Shown here one piece after another: positions 16,038 to 25,700 of a stretch of 64,000 bases of DNA. The stretch comes from Pandoraea sp. (lineage in GTDB: Bacteria > Pseudomonadota > Gammaproteobacteria > Burkholderiales > Burkholderiaceae). Each line of letters opens with the position of its first letter. Position 1 is the first letter of the stretch. The position numbers and the translations under genes are program-made. The DNA lies in NCBI RefSeq assembly GCF_004297875.1, contig NZ_SCSK01000048.1, forward strand, positions 176,749 to 240,748. The letters run 5' to 3'. The notes under the pieces are model-generated. The model had not been told where the DNA came from. It ran no database searches and saw only the letters and a program-made list of their open reading frames with translations.

Positions 16038-17171
16038 ATGTCCACCATTCTGTATTTGACCCAAATCCGTTTCGATTTCGGTGCCGTGCGCTGGCTGGCC
16101 GAGGAATGCGAGCGCAATGGCATTCGCAAGCCGCTGCTGGTCACTGACCGGGGTGTGGCAGCGGCCGGCCTGGTGCGGCGCGCCCAGGACGCGCTGCCCG
16201 CACCGGTGCCGGTATTCGACGGCACGCCGCCGAACCCGACCGAGGCGGCGGTGATCGAGGCGACCGAACAATATCGCGCGCACGGCTGCGACGGCCTGAT
16301 TGCCCTGGGCGGGGGGTCTTCGATCGACCTGGCTAAGGGTGTAGCAATCCTGGCTACGCATCCGGGCCCACTGGTGACGTATGCCACGATCGAGGGCGGC
16401 AGCCCGAAGATCAGCGCGGCGGTCGCGCCGCTGATCGCTATTCCGACCACCGCCGGCACCGGCAGCGAAGTCGCGCGCGGCGCCATCATCGTGCTCAACG
16501 ACGGCCGCAAGCTCGGCTTCCATTCGTGGCACCTGATGCCCAAGGCGGCAATTTGCGATCCGGAATTGACGCTGGGCCTGCCGCCCATGCTGACCGCGGC
16601 CACCGGCATGGATGCTATCGCCCATTGCATCGAAACTTTTCTGGCGCCGGCCTTCAATCCGCCGGCAGACGGCATTGCGCTGGACGGACTGGAGCGCGGC
16701 TGGGCGCACATCGAGCGGGCCACGCGCGACGGCAGCGACCGCGAGGCGCGCAAGCACATGATGAGCGCGTCGATGGAAGGCGCGATGGCGTTTCAGAAGG
16801 GTTTGGGCTGCGTGCATTCGCTGTCGCACCCGCTGGGCGGCCTGCCGCTGCACCTGCATCATGGCACGCTCAACGCGGTGGTGTTGCCGGCGGTATTGCG
16901 CTTCAATGCGCAGGCGCCTTCGGTGCTTGCCGAGCATCGCTATGCGCGGCTGCGACGTGCAATGGGACTGGCCGCGGATGCCGATCTGTCCGAAGCGATT
17001 CGCCAAATGAACGCGCGGCTGGGCCTGCCCAAGGGGCTCGCCCAGATGGGCGTCACGCGCGACATGTTCGACAAGGTGATTCACGGCGCGCTGCGCGATC
17101 ACTGCCACAAGACCAATCCGCGCGAAGCCAGCGCCGACGATTACCGGCGCATGCTCGAAGAGTCGATGTAA
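16038..17171 (+). CDS. Iron-containing alcohol dehydrogenase
   Basis: A 377-residue group III (Fe-dependent) alcohol dehydrogenase. The NAD-binding GGGSSIDLAKG, PTTAGTGSE, GMDAIAHCIE and the metal-binding histidines in HSLSHPLGG and HHGTLNA are all present, so it looks active. The substrate cannot be told; relatives include maleylacetate reductases and 4-hydroxybutyrate dehydrogenases. A GAGGAG ribosome-binding site lies upstream of ATG 16038. It converges with the MDR reductase gene. Confidence 0.93.
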   Translation: MSTILYLTQIRFDFGAVRWLAEECERNGIRKPLLVTDRGVAAAGLVRRAQDALPAPVPVFDGTPPNPTEAAVIEATEQYRAHGCDGLIALGGGSSIDLAKGVAILATHPGPLVTYATIEGGSPKISAAVAPLIAIPTTAGTGSEVARGAIIVLNDGRKLGFHSWHLMPKAAICDPELTLGLPPMLTAATGMDAIAHCIETFLAPAFNPPADGIALDGLERGWAHIERATRDGSDREARKHMMSASMEGAMAFQKGLGCVHSLSHPLGGLPLHLHHGTLNAVVLPAVLRFNAQAPSVLAEHRYARLRRAMGLAADADLSEAIRQMNARLGLPKGLAQMGVTRDMFDKVIHGALRDHCHKTNPREASADDYRRMLEESM

Positions 17172-17179
17172 CACGGCGC

Positions 17180-17216
17180 GGCCGGGCCAGGCCGAGTGGC
17201 ATGACCCGGCCCGGCC
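17180..17216. terminator. GC-rich hairpin between convergent genes
   Basis: Inverted repeat GGCCGGGCC / GGCCCGGCC (17180-17188 with 17208-17216) between the stops of the alcohol dehydrogenase and the MDR reductase. It has no T-run, so a classic intrinsic terminator is not shown; the position suggests bidirectional termination. Confidence 0.4.
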
Positions 17217-17226
17217 CAGCGACCGC

Positions 17227-18228
17227 TCAGATCAGCTTGACGACCTGCTTGCCGAAGTTCCTGCCCTGCAGCAGACCCAGGAAAGCCTCGGGCGCGTTTT
17301 CCAGGCCGCAGGCCACGCTCTCGCGGTATTTCACATGACCGTTGGCGACCAGCGCGCCCAGCTCGCGCAGCGCCGGCGGCCACGCATCGGGGTGCTCGCT
17401 GACGATAAACCCTTGTACCAGCAAGCGGTTGGTGAGAATCAAAGCGGGCGCCTGCAGCGGCACCGGCTGGCCGTCATAGCCGGCGATCATGCCGCACAGG
17501 GCGATCCGCCCGAACGCGTTCATACGGCGCAACACGGCATCCAGCCCTGCGCCGCCGACATTCTCGAACACCGCGTCGACGCCGTCCGGCGTCGCCGCCT
17601 TGAGGTCCTCGTACAGGCGGCCGGCCTTATAGTCGATGCACGCATCGAAGCCCAGCGTTTCGGTCACGTAGCGGCATTTCTCCGGGCCGCCGGCAATACC
17701 CACCACCCGGCAGCCCTTGACCTTGGCCAACTGCCCGACAACGCTGCCGACCGCGCCGCTGGCCGCGCTGACCACCACCGTCTGGCCGAATTTCGGCTCG
17801 CAGATGCGATTCAGGCCATACCACGCCGTGACGCCCGGCATGCCCAGCACACCCAGGTAGGCGGACAACGGCGCGAGCCCATCATCGACCTTGCGCAAGT
17901 CGCGGCCGTCGGCCGACAAGCCATACTCCTGCCAGCCGAACAGGCCGGCGACCTTGTCGCCCGGCCGCCACTGCGGATTGCGCGACTCGATCACCTCGCC
18001 GACGGTGCCGCCAATCATCACCTGATTGAGCGGCTGTGGCGGCGCGTACGATTTCGTGTCGTTCATTCGCCCGCGCATGTAGGGGTCGAGCGACAGATAA
18101 TGGTTACGCACCAGCACCTGGCCGTCGCCCGTCACCGGCAGCGGCGCTTCGACCAGTTTGAAGTTTTCGACGCTGGCCTGTCCCTGCGGACGGGATACCA
18201 GCAGGATCTGGCGGTTGACGTCAGGCAT
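17227..18228 (-). CDS. NADP-dependent MDR oxidoreductase (CurA / LTB4DH-like)
   Basis: A 333-residue zinc-free medium-chain reductase resembling curcumin reductase CurA and 15-oxoprostaglandin/leukotriene B4 reductases, which reduce activated C=C bonds with NADPH. The typical YLSLDPYMRGRM near residue 45, the cofactor region (AASGAVGSVVGQLAK) and an NVGG motif are visible. It is the last gene of the run 22506-17227, which carries beta-oxidation-type enzymes, so it probably handles enoyl intermediates or by-products (inference). Confidence 0.9.
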   Translation of the reverse strand: MPDVNRQILLVSRPQGQASVENFKLVEAPLPVTGDGQVLVRNHYLSLDPYMRGRMNDTKSYAPPQPLNQVMIGGTVGEVIESRNPQWRPGDKVAGLFGWQEYGLSADGRDLRKVDDGLAPLSAYLGVLGMPGVTAWYGLNRICEPKFGQTVVVSAASGAVGSVVGQLAKVKGCRVVGIAGGPEKCRYVTETLGFDACIDYKAGRLYEDLKAATPDGVDAVFENVGGAGLDAVLRRMNAFGRIALCGMIAGYDGQPVPLQAPALILTNRLLVQGFIVSEHPDAWPPALRELGALVANGHVKYRESVACGLENAPEAFLGLLQGRNFGKQVVKLI

Positions 18229-18243
18229 GGCGGACTCCTCTGC

Positions 18244-18675
18244 TCAATCGCTGGGTTGGCCCGGCTGGCGATGGATCTCGCGGCCCACCGCCAGCCGGCG
18301 TAAATATTTGAAGGTTCCCATCGCCTTGGCGACCAGGCGATCCTCGGCGTCGCGCACCTCGCCCTCGCAATAGACCATGGTGGTGGAGCGATGCAGCACG
18401 CGCCCGAAGGCGCGCACCGTGCCATGACCGGGCTGCATGAAGGTTGTTTTCATCTCGACCGTCACCAGGCCGCTGGCCTCGGGCGACGCGCTGCGGCCGG
18501 CCAGGCTCAACGCCACGTCGAGCAGGGTCATGGTCAAGCCGCCGTGCATGACCTGCCAGGTATTCAAATGAGAAGGCGCCAGTTCGAGCGCCAGTTCGGA
18601 TTCGCCATGCTCGGCCCGCACGAAGCGGATGCCGAGGTGTTCGATAAACGGCGATGGAACAGGGAATTCAGCCAT
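18244..18675 (-). CDS. PaaI-family hotdog thioesterase
   Basis: A 143-residue hotdog thioesterase of the PaaI/YbgC-like type that hydrolyses acyl- or aryl-CoA esters. Characteristic elements are NTWQVMHGGLTMTLLDVA (HGG with the following acidic residue) and VEMKTTFMQP. It lies between the Dabb-family gene and the MDR reductase, 15 bases before the latter, in the beta-oxidation-like run. The length is normal. Confidence 0.88.
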   Translation of the reverse strand: MAEFPVPSPFIEHLGIRFVRAEHGESELALELAPSHLNTWQVMHGGLTMTLLDVALSLAGRSASPEASGLVTVEMKTTFMQPGHGTVRAFGRVLHRSTTMVYCEGEVRDAEDRLVAKAMGTFKYLRRLAVGREIHRQPGQPSD

Positions 18676-18726
18676 AAGGTTCTGGGCAGGTGCCCGCCGA
18701 CGCGGGACGCAGGCCGATTAGGCCGC

Positions 18727-19029
18727 TTAGGCCGCGTAGTCCATGCACTGCCGTTCCTGCTTGACCTTGCCGAGGAACTGTTTGGCGGCGACATGGACCG
18801 GGTGATTCTGATAGGCATCGAGCGCGGCGGCATTTTCGAATGCGCTGTTGACCACCAGGTCATAGGTGCAGTCGAAGCCGGGCTGGGCCAGCGCGGTTTC
18901 CATCAGCGTCATGCCGGGCACCAGATCGACGCAGGCGTCCAGCAGCTGCTTGGCCTTGGCGAGGTTGGCAGCCTTGTCGGCACCCTCGGCATGGTCCAGG
19001 AATTTGAAGAAGACGATATGCTTGATCAT
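18727..19029 (-). CDS. Dabb (stress-responsive A/B barrel) family protein
   Basis: About 100 residues with the Dabb pattern: MIKHIVFFKF at the start, a central DLVVNSAFENAAALDAYQNHP, and a C-terminal helix ending CMDYAA. These small dimeric alpha-beta barrels include enzymes acting on polyketides and stress proteins; the function of this one is unknown. The start at 19029 matches the conserved MIKHI N-terminus; the frame stays open 13 codons further. It lies between thiolase and thioesterase. Confidence 0.88.
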   Translation of the reverse strand: MIKHIVFFKFLDHAEGADKAANLAKAKQLLDACVDLVPGMTLMETALAQPGFDCTYDLVVNSAFENAAALDAYQNHPVHVAAKQFLGKVKQERQCMDYAA

Positions 19030-19095
19030 GACAATGATTCTCTTACAGGTTACGGACGGTGGCCCCAAGTATAACGGCGCGCACGCCAGCGCGCT

Positions 19096-20274
19096 TCACA
19101 ACACTTCGAATAGCCCGGCCGCGCCTTGTCCGCCGCCGATGCACATGGTCACGACCACGTAACGCGCGCCGCGCCGTTTGCCCTCGAGCAACGCGTGGCC
19201 GGTCAGGCGGGTACCCGAGACGCCATAGGGATGACCCACCGCGATGGCGCCGCCGTTGACGTTCAGTCGATCATTCGGAATGCCAAGCGTGTCGCGGCAA
19301 TACAACACCTGCACGGCGAAGGCTTCGTTAAGCTCCCATAGGTCGATGTCGGCCACGCTCAGGCCAGCCCGGGCAAGCAGTTTCGGCACCGCGTACACTG
19401 GCCCGATACCCATTTCATCCGGCTCACAGCCTGCCACTGCAAAGCCGCGAAAGCGCCCCAGCGGCTGCAGGCCGCGCCGCTCGGCCAATGCCTCGCTCAT
19501 TACCACGCACGCCGCCGCGCCATCGGAAAACTGGCTGGCGTTACCGGCCGCGATCACCCCGCCCGGCACTGCAGGGCGAATTTTCGCGACGCCCTCGTAA
19601 GTCGTGTCCGGACGAATGCCCTCGTCGGCCGCGAGCGTGACCTCGCGCGTAAAAAGCCGGCCGCTGGCCTTGTCGGCCACCGCCATGCGTGTGGTCAACG
19701 GCACGATTTCGGCGTCGAAACGGCCCGCGGCGGCCGCTGCCGCGGCGCGCTGCTGCGACTGCACGCCGTATTCGTCCTGCCGCTCGCGCGAGATGCCGTA
19801 GCGCTTGGCCACGGTCTCGGCGGTCTGCAACATTGGCCAATAAAGTGCCGGTTTGGCTTCCTGCAGAAAATGTTCCTGTGCCATATGGCGATTCATTTCG
19901 TTTTGCACGCACGAAATCGATTCGACGCCGCCGGCCACATAGACATCGCCCTCGCCGGCGATGACGCGTTGCGCGGCCAGTGCGATGGTCTGCAAGCCCG
20001 ATGAACAGAAGCGGTTGACCGTCATGCCGGCGGTACTGACCGGACAGCCGGCGCGCAGGGCGATCTGGCGCGCGATATTGAAGCCGGTCGCGCCCTCCGG
20101 ATTGGCGCAGCCGATGATGACGTCCTCGACTTCGTCCGGCGTCAGCTTTGCACGCTCAATGGCGGCCTGCACCACGTGCCCGCCGAGCGTCGCGCCGTGG
20201 GTCATGTTCAGCGCGCCGCGCCAGGATTTGGCCAGCCCCGTGCGGGCGGTGGATACGATGACTGCGTCCGGCAT
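19096..20274 (-). CDS. Acetyl-CoA C-acyltransferase (thiolase)
   Basis: A 392-residue thiolase that cleaves 3-ketoacyl-CoA (or condenses acetyl-CoA). The acylated cysteine is in [10 protein letters not shown], the histidine in [16 protein letters not shown] and the second cysteine in [10 protein letters not shown], so the active site is complete. It is encoded about 150 bases after the FadB/FadJ-like gene and probably works with it. The start M-P-D-A-V-I-V is normal for the family. Confidence 0.95.
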   Translation of the reverse strand: MPDAVIVSTARTGLAKSWRGALNMTHGATLGGHVVQAAIERAKLTPDEVEDVIIGCANPEGATGFNIARQIALRAGCPVSTAGMTVNRFCSSGLQTIALAAQRVIAGEGDVYVAGGVESISCVQNEMNRHMAQEHFLQEAKPALYWPMLQTAETVAKRYGISRERQDEYGVQSQQRAAAAAAAGRFDAEIVPLTTRMAVADKASGRLFTREVTLAADEGIRPDTTYEGVAKIRPAVPGGVIAAGNASQFSDGAAACVVMSEALAERRGLQPLGRFRGFAVAGCEPDEMGIGPVYAVPKLLARAGLSVADIDLWELNEAFAVQVLYCRDTLGIPNDRLNVNGGAIAVGHPYGVSGTRLTGHALLEGKRRGARYVVVTMCIGGGQGAAGLFEVL

Positions 20275-20421
20275 GATAGGTGTCTCCAGAGAAATGATTT
20301 AAAGCGCGGTCGATGTCGCGCATCCTGAGGCGGCCCAGGCAAACGCCGCGCCGGCCATGGGTTCGTCGGGCATGGTGCCCGCGAGGCGCACAAGCGCCGG
20401 CAGGGCGTGCCGCATCGTGGT

Positions 20422-22506
20422 TCAGCCAGTAAAGGATTTATCCGCCACCGCCAGCTGCTCGAGCAGTGGCGCGGGTTGCCAAACTTCGCCATGCGGCAGC
20501 CTGGCGAAGCGGCGCACGGCACGCAGCACGTTGTACAGGCCCACCGTGTCGGCATACAGCATCGGGCCGCCACGCCACAGCGGAAAGCCGTAACCGGTCA
20601 GGTACACCATGTCGATGTCGGAGGCCCGCGCGGCAATGCCCTCTTCCAGGATGCGCGCCCCCTCGTTGACCAGCGCATAGACCAGCCGCTCGACGATTTC
20701 CTGCGCGTCGATGGCACGCCGCGCGATGCCGAGCTCTTTGGAGTAACCAAGGATCATCTCGGTGACTGCCGGCGAGACCCGCGCCGTGCGATCGCCCGGC
20801 GCATAGTCATACCAGCCCGCACCGGCCTTTTGCCCGAAGCGGCCGGCCTCGCACAGGCGGTCGGCGATGCGCGGGTAATCGAGATCGGGCTGCTCGGCAT
20901 AGCGGCGCTTGCGGATTGCCCAACTGATATCGTTGCCGGCCAGATCGTTCATACGGAACGGTCCCATCGCGAAGCCGAATTTCTCGATGGCGGCATCGAT
21001 CTGCTCGGGCAAGGCACCCTCCTCGAGCATGCGCCATGCCTGACTGAAGTATTTCTCGAGCATGCGATTGCCGATAAAGCCGTCGCACACGCCGGACACC
21101 ACGGCGGTTTTCCTGATTTTCTTGGCCAGCTTCATCGCGGTAACCAGCACGTCCTTGGCGGTAGCGCGCCCGCGTACCACTTCGAGCAGTTTCATGACAT
21201 GCGCCGGGCTGAAGAAATGCAGGCCCAGTACGTCTTGCGGCCGCTGCGTGAAACCGGCGATCGCATCGATGTTCAGGGTCGAAGTGTTCGACGCCAATAT
21301 CGCGCCCGGCCTGGCAATGGCGTCGAGCCGGCGGAACACCTGTTCCTTGACCTCGAGCGACTCGAAAACCGCTTCGATGATGAGATCGGCCTGCGCGAGA
21401 TCGTCGTAGGCAAGCGTCGGGCGCAGCAGCGCCAGGCGCTGTTCGACGTCTTCGGCCTTGAGCTTGCCTTTCCTGGCGCTTTGCTCATAGGTCGTGCGGA
21501 TCGCCGCCACTCCCGCGTCGAGCGCGGTCTGCGCAGTCTCGAGCAGCGTTACCGGCAAACCGGCGTTGAGGAAATTCATTGCAATACCGCGCCCCATGGT
21601 ACCGGCGCCGATCACGGCCACTGCGGCGATCTGGCGCGCCGGCGTATCGTCGGGCACATCGGCAATCTTGGCAGCCGCGCGCTCGGCGAAAAACGCGTGG
21701 CGCAAGGCACGCGACTCGGGCGTTTGCACCAGCGCGACAAAGCATTCGCGCTCGAATTTCAAACCGTCGTCGAACGGCTTCGTTACCGCCGCTTCGATCG
21801 CATCGACGCATTTATGCGGCGCCGGGAAATGCGGCGCGGCGGCTGCCACGGTATTGCGGGCAAATTGAATGAAGGCTTCGGCATCCGGGTGATCGACCGC
21901 CCGCTCGCGCAGGCGTGGATGGGGACCCGGCCGGCTGGCCGCCTCGTGCGCGAAAGCCAGCGCACCGTCCATCAGGTCACCTTCGATCATGCGGTCGAAC
22001 AAGCCGCTATCGGCCAGTTTTTCGGATTTCACCGGGTTGCCCGAAACCACCATGTTCAACGCGGTTTCCAGTCCCACGGCGCGCGGCAGCCGCTGGGTGC
22101 CGCCGCCGCCCGGCAGCAGGCCGAGCTTCACCTCGGGCAACGCGATTTGGGCGCCGGGGGCGGCCACCCGGTAATGGCAGCCGAGCGCCAGTTCCAGCCC
22201 GCCACCCATGGCCACGCTATGAATCGCGGCCACCACCGGCTTGGTACTGGCCTCCAGCGCCTGGATCACCGTGCGCAAGGTCGGCTCCTGGGTCGCCTTG
22301 GGCGTATTGAATTCGCGAATATCGGCGCCCCCGGAAAACGCCTTGCCGGCGCCGGTGATGACGATGGCCTGGATCGCGTCGTCATCGAGCGCGCGCGTCA
22401 GGCCGTCCACGATGCCGCTGCGGGTGGCATGGCCCAACCCATTGACGGGCGGATTGTTGAGCGTGATGACGGCTACGCCGTCGTGAACCTGGTATTCGGT
22501 AGTCAT
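20422..22506 (-). CDS. Bifunctional enoyl-CoA hydratase / 3-hydroxyacyl-CoA dehydrogenase
   Basis: A 694-residue FadB/FadJ (MFE-1) type multienzyme for beta-oxidation. The N-terminal crotonase part has AIVITGAGKAFSGGADI and ALGCHYRVA. The dehydrogenase part starts with VAVIGAGTMGRGIAM (NAD loop) and contains LHFFSPAHVMKLLEVV. Two C-terminal 3HCDH domains follow. The start at 22506 gives the usual MTTEY opening; 27 further codons are open upstream. Being upstream of thiolase fits a fatty-acid or related acyl-CoA degradation operon. Confidence 0.94.
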   Translation of the reverse strand: MTTEYQVHDGVAVITLNNPPVNGLGHATRSGIVDGLTRALDDDAIQAIVITGAGKAFSGGADIREFNTPKATQEPTLRTVIQALEASTKPVVAAIHSVAMGGGLELALGCHYRVAAPGAQIALPEVKLGLLPGGGGTQRLPRAVGLETALNMVVSGNPVKSEKLADSGLFDRMIEGDLMDGALAFAHEAASRPGPHPRLRERAVDHPDAEAFIQFARNTVAAAAPHFPAPHKCVDAIEAAVTKPFDDGLKFERECFVALVQTPESRALRHAFFAERAAAKIADVPDDTPARQIAAVAVIGAGTMGRGIAMNFLNAGLPVTLLETAQTALDAGVAAIRTTYEQSARKGKLKAEDVEQRLALLRPTLAYDDLAQADLIIEAVFESLEVKEQVFRRLDAIARPGAILASNTSTLNIDAIAGFTQRPQDVLGLHFFSPAHVMKLLEVVRGRATAKDVLVTAMKLAKKIRKTAVVSGVCDGFIGNRMLEKYFSQAWRMLEEGALPEQIDAAIEKFGFAMGPFRMNDLAGNDISWAIRKRRYAEQPDLDYPRIADRLCEAGRFGQKAGAGWYDYAPGDRTARVSPAVTEMILGYSKELGIARRAIDAQEIVERLVYALVNEGARILEEGIAARASDIDMVYLTGYGFPLWRGGPMLYADTVGLYNVLRAVRRFARLPHGEVWQPAPLLEQLAVADKSFTG

Positions 22507-22776
22507 GGGGGGCTTCTGCCTGAAAAGGTCTACTGCAGGAATGGGTGGAATTATGCCTGCGCGATTCGACAGGAACGAAAATAGCACGATCGGTTTATTT
22601 TGTGTGCGCTTTTAGAGAAATTTCTAACCGTCTTGCCGCCCTTATCTGCTGTGGCACCAGTGTCGGCTTGTCTACCATCTCGGAGCAAATCCGCGGCGGA
22701 GCTGTCGCGGCCGGCTTTTTGTATCACCGGTCAATTACTCATTCGCACCCACATCAGGTATCACAGGCTCAACAAA
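22507..22776. promoter_or_regulatory. Divergent intergenic region before the first giant secreted protein
   Basis: About 270 bases between the FadB/FadJ-like start and the large plus-strand gene. It is more AT-rich than its flanks around 22575-22625 and holds a perfect 10-base palindrome AGAAATTTCT at 22616-22625, extended as TTAGAG...TCTAA. No convincing -35/-10 pair was found. The palindrome is only a candidate operator. Confidence 0.3.
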
Positions 22777-25700
22777 ATGGTGTTGCCGACATTCTCGCCA
22801 GACCTTCGAAATTTTTTGCGTCGCTCAGTTACCGCGGCGAGGCGTTCGTTTCAGTCGTTTGGAGCGGCCGTGGTCGAGCATCGTACCGCGCACTTTGCAA
22901 CGCAACGCGCAATCACATGGCGGCGCCGCGCCTATTGGCTAATTTTCCTGCTCGCCCTCGCCGCGCTTTACCCCATGCGCGAAGCCACGGCCGCGGGTAC
23001 ATGGTTGTATGGACAGCCCACCGAAGTCTCCATCAACGAGACAGTGACGGCTAATTTGCGTACCAACGACGCCTGGCTCAATCGCACTCGGGAATGCGAA
23101 ATCTGGGTTCACAATAAGCCAATGCCTACCGACTGGACCAGCCAGACCACCAGGCTTGCCAGAGGAAATTCCAGAGACGAGTGCGGAGCCGACACGGATA
23201 TCGGCTCGTTACAGGGAGAAGGACGGTTGGACCCAAGCAAGTTCGCGCCCGGCCAGGCCTATTCATTGAGTGCCTGGGCCGTCATCGGCGACACGCATTA
23301 CCGCGAGTTCTATCCATTGACCGTTCGCCCCTTGGGTGGCTCGGTCGATCAGTCTACCGTCAATGTCGGTTACGGGACCCGTGACGTGTTGATCAGCGGT
23401 AACGTCAACAGCGGCGCCACGCATATGATCGTTTACCGCGATGGCAGTGAAGTCGCTCGCTTTGCCAATCAGGGAGACACCGCTACAACGTCGGGCCGCG
23501 TCGATGTCTCGGGGCTGACGCAAGGCTCATGGACGCTGCGCGTCTACGCGGCATTGGTCCATAGCGGCGGCGTTCACTGGCAGCACCTGAAGGATGTCAC
23601 CGTGACCCGGCAAGCCTCGCCCCCGCCCCCAAAACCGACCTGGGTGTCGCCCAACGACAACGTCTGGCACAGGCACGGCTCGAACAACCTCGACATGACC
23701 GGCAACGCGGTGGCCGGCATCGAGCAACTCTACGTCGTCCAGCAGCGCGCGGACGGCAGCCAGTGGAACTATCATTACATCGACAACTTCACGCAAGGCA
23801 ATGACGGCAATTTCACGGTGCCCATCTACGGCTCGCTTTTGTGGAGCGAGGGCGACTACCAGGTCAGGTTCATGGTAAAGCGTCAAGGCACGTGGAGCGC
23901 CTATTCCGACTGGCGTACCCTCAAGATCGACAACACCGGGCCCACGGTCGCCTGGACCGGCCTGAGCGCGAAAGCCCGCACGATTACCGTCAAGGGCAAG
24001 GTAACCGACACGCTGAGCGGGCCGTCATGGGTGCGCGTCCATTACAAACGCGACACCAATACCACGTGGAGCGACGGCGGCTGGTCGTACGTCGACGCCT
24101 CTGGAAATTTCTCGCACAGCTTCATTGCCTCCGCCCCGGCTTCCGGGACGCGCACCTACGATGTGCGTTTCTTCGGCGTTGACAAGGCTGGCAATGAGTC
24201 CGACTGGAGCGAAACGCGCAAGATCGCGATCAAGCGCAGCCAGCCGGTCGTGGAATGGCTGGCGCCGGCGGCGCAAACCGCGTTTGTCTCGACGCCGACG
24301 TACCGGGTCAGAATCACCGATCCCGAGACATCGATCGCAGGGGCGAATATCACCGTCCGGTATACGAACAAATACGGCCAGCCTGACGTCGAAACCGATG
24401 CGATGAAGAAAGATGGCGAGGCGCCCGACGTGTGGTACTTCAAGGCGAGCCTGGCCGATTTCCATGACATCAAGGACGGCAGCGCGTTTACTGCCGAGGT
24501 CGTCGCCACCAACGCGGACAAGGACCGATCCGTCAAGGTCGAACGCAGTTTCAACAAGGCGGCGGTCGAGTACTTCGGCGAATTCACGCTCACGCCGCCG
24601 GCCAATCTGGGCGGCGTCAAACCGGGCGATACCTTCGACCTGTCATTGCGCATCAAAGCCGACGGCATGCCGCGCGGGGTGCGTATCGACCTGCCTTTGC
24701 CCGACGGCCTGGAAGCGGACGGAGAACCGCGCTATGACGCGGCAAACAGCACCAGCGACGCCGAAAACTCATGGAAAATTCCGGCCAACATCCGCGCCTA
24801 CTGGAACGGGAAAAGCAGCCGAACCGCCCTGATCAGCGCGCCGTGGGACTCGCAGCCCTATATGGATCACGAAGAAATCGTCGTGATCAAGCTGCCCGTC
24901 AAGGTCAGCGAAGGCGCCACCCATGGGCCGCGCACGGCGACAGCGGCCATTTGGCAACACCCTGGCGAAAGTAACAAGAAAATCGCCTCCGCCACTATTC
25001 AGATCGGCACCGACAACACGCCGCCTGAGCTCGCATGGGTCTCGCCGGCTGCCAACAGCGTGCATGGTGACGCGCTGCCGATCGCCGTGAGCGCCACCGA
25101 TGACAAGAGCGGCATCAACGAGGTCAAACTCGATTGGCGCGTCGATGGCGGCGCGTGGCAGACGACGCCGGCAAGCATGAGCCGCGGCACAGGCGATCAG
25201 TACATCCATGCGCTCGACATTACCGGGATAGCGGCGGGAAAAACCATTGAAGTCCGCATGAAAGCGACCGATAACGCTCGCAATCAGAGTGAGTGGACAA
25301 GCATCCGTGCGTTCCGCAAGGGTCAATATTTCGAGACGTTTGCGCTAACCCTCCCGGCTGGCAGCCCGGACCTGCGCCCGGGCGCGACGTTCGATCTCAC
25401 CTTGCGCGTCAAAGCCGACGTGGCGATGCGCGACGTGCAATTCGAATTGCCGCTGCCGGCCGGGCTGATGGCCAACGGCGCACCCCGCATCGCGGCCGGC
25501 ACCGACGAGACGGGCAACAACCTGGCGGTGGCGCAACACCTGAACACCGAATGGAATGGCGCGAGCCGCCCGTTGCTGACACATCCTACGCGATTGCCAG
25601 GGATGGCAGCCGGCAATGTCGTGATCCTCAGCATTCCGGTGAGAGTCAGCCACGAGGCCCAGCCCGGCAGCGTTGCGGTGGTCGCCAAGGGCTGGCGCGG

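Noticed and set aside
20407..22584. A 725-codon plus-strand frame opposite the FadB/FadJ-like gene
   Set aside because: Antisense shadow of a well-conserved two-domain enzyme; no recognisable motif of its own.
22600..22776. Using the longer start of the first giant protein
   Set aside because: The added 59 residues have no protein-like pattern, no ribosome-binding site, and contain the AT-rich region and palindrome expected of a leader.
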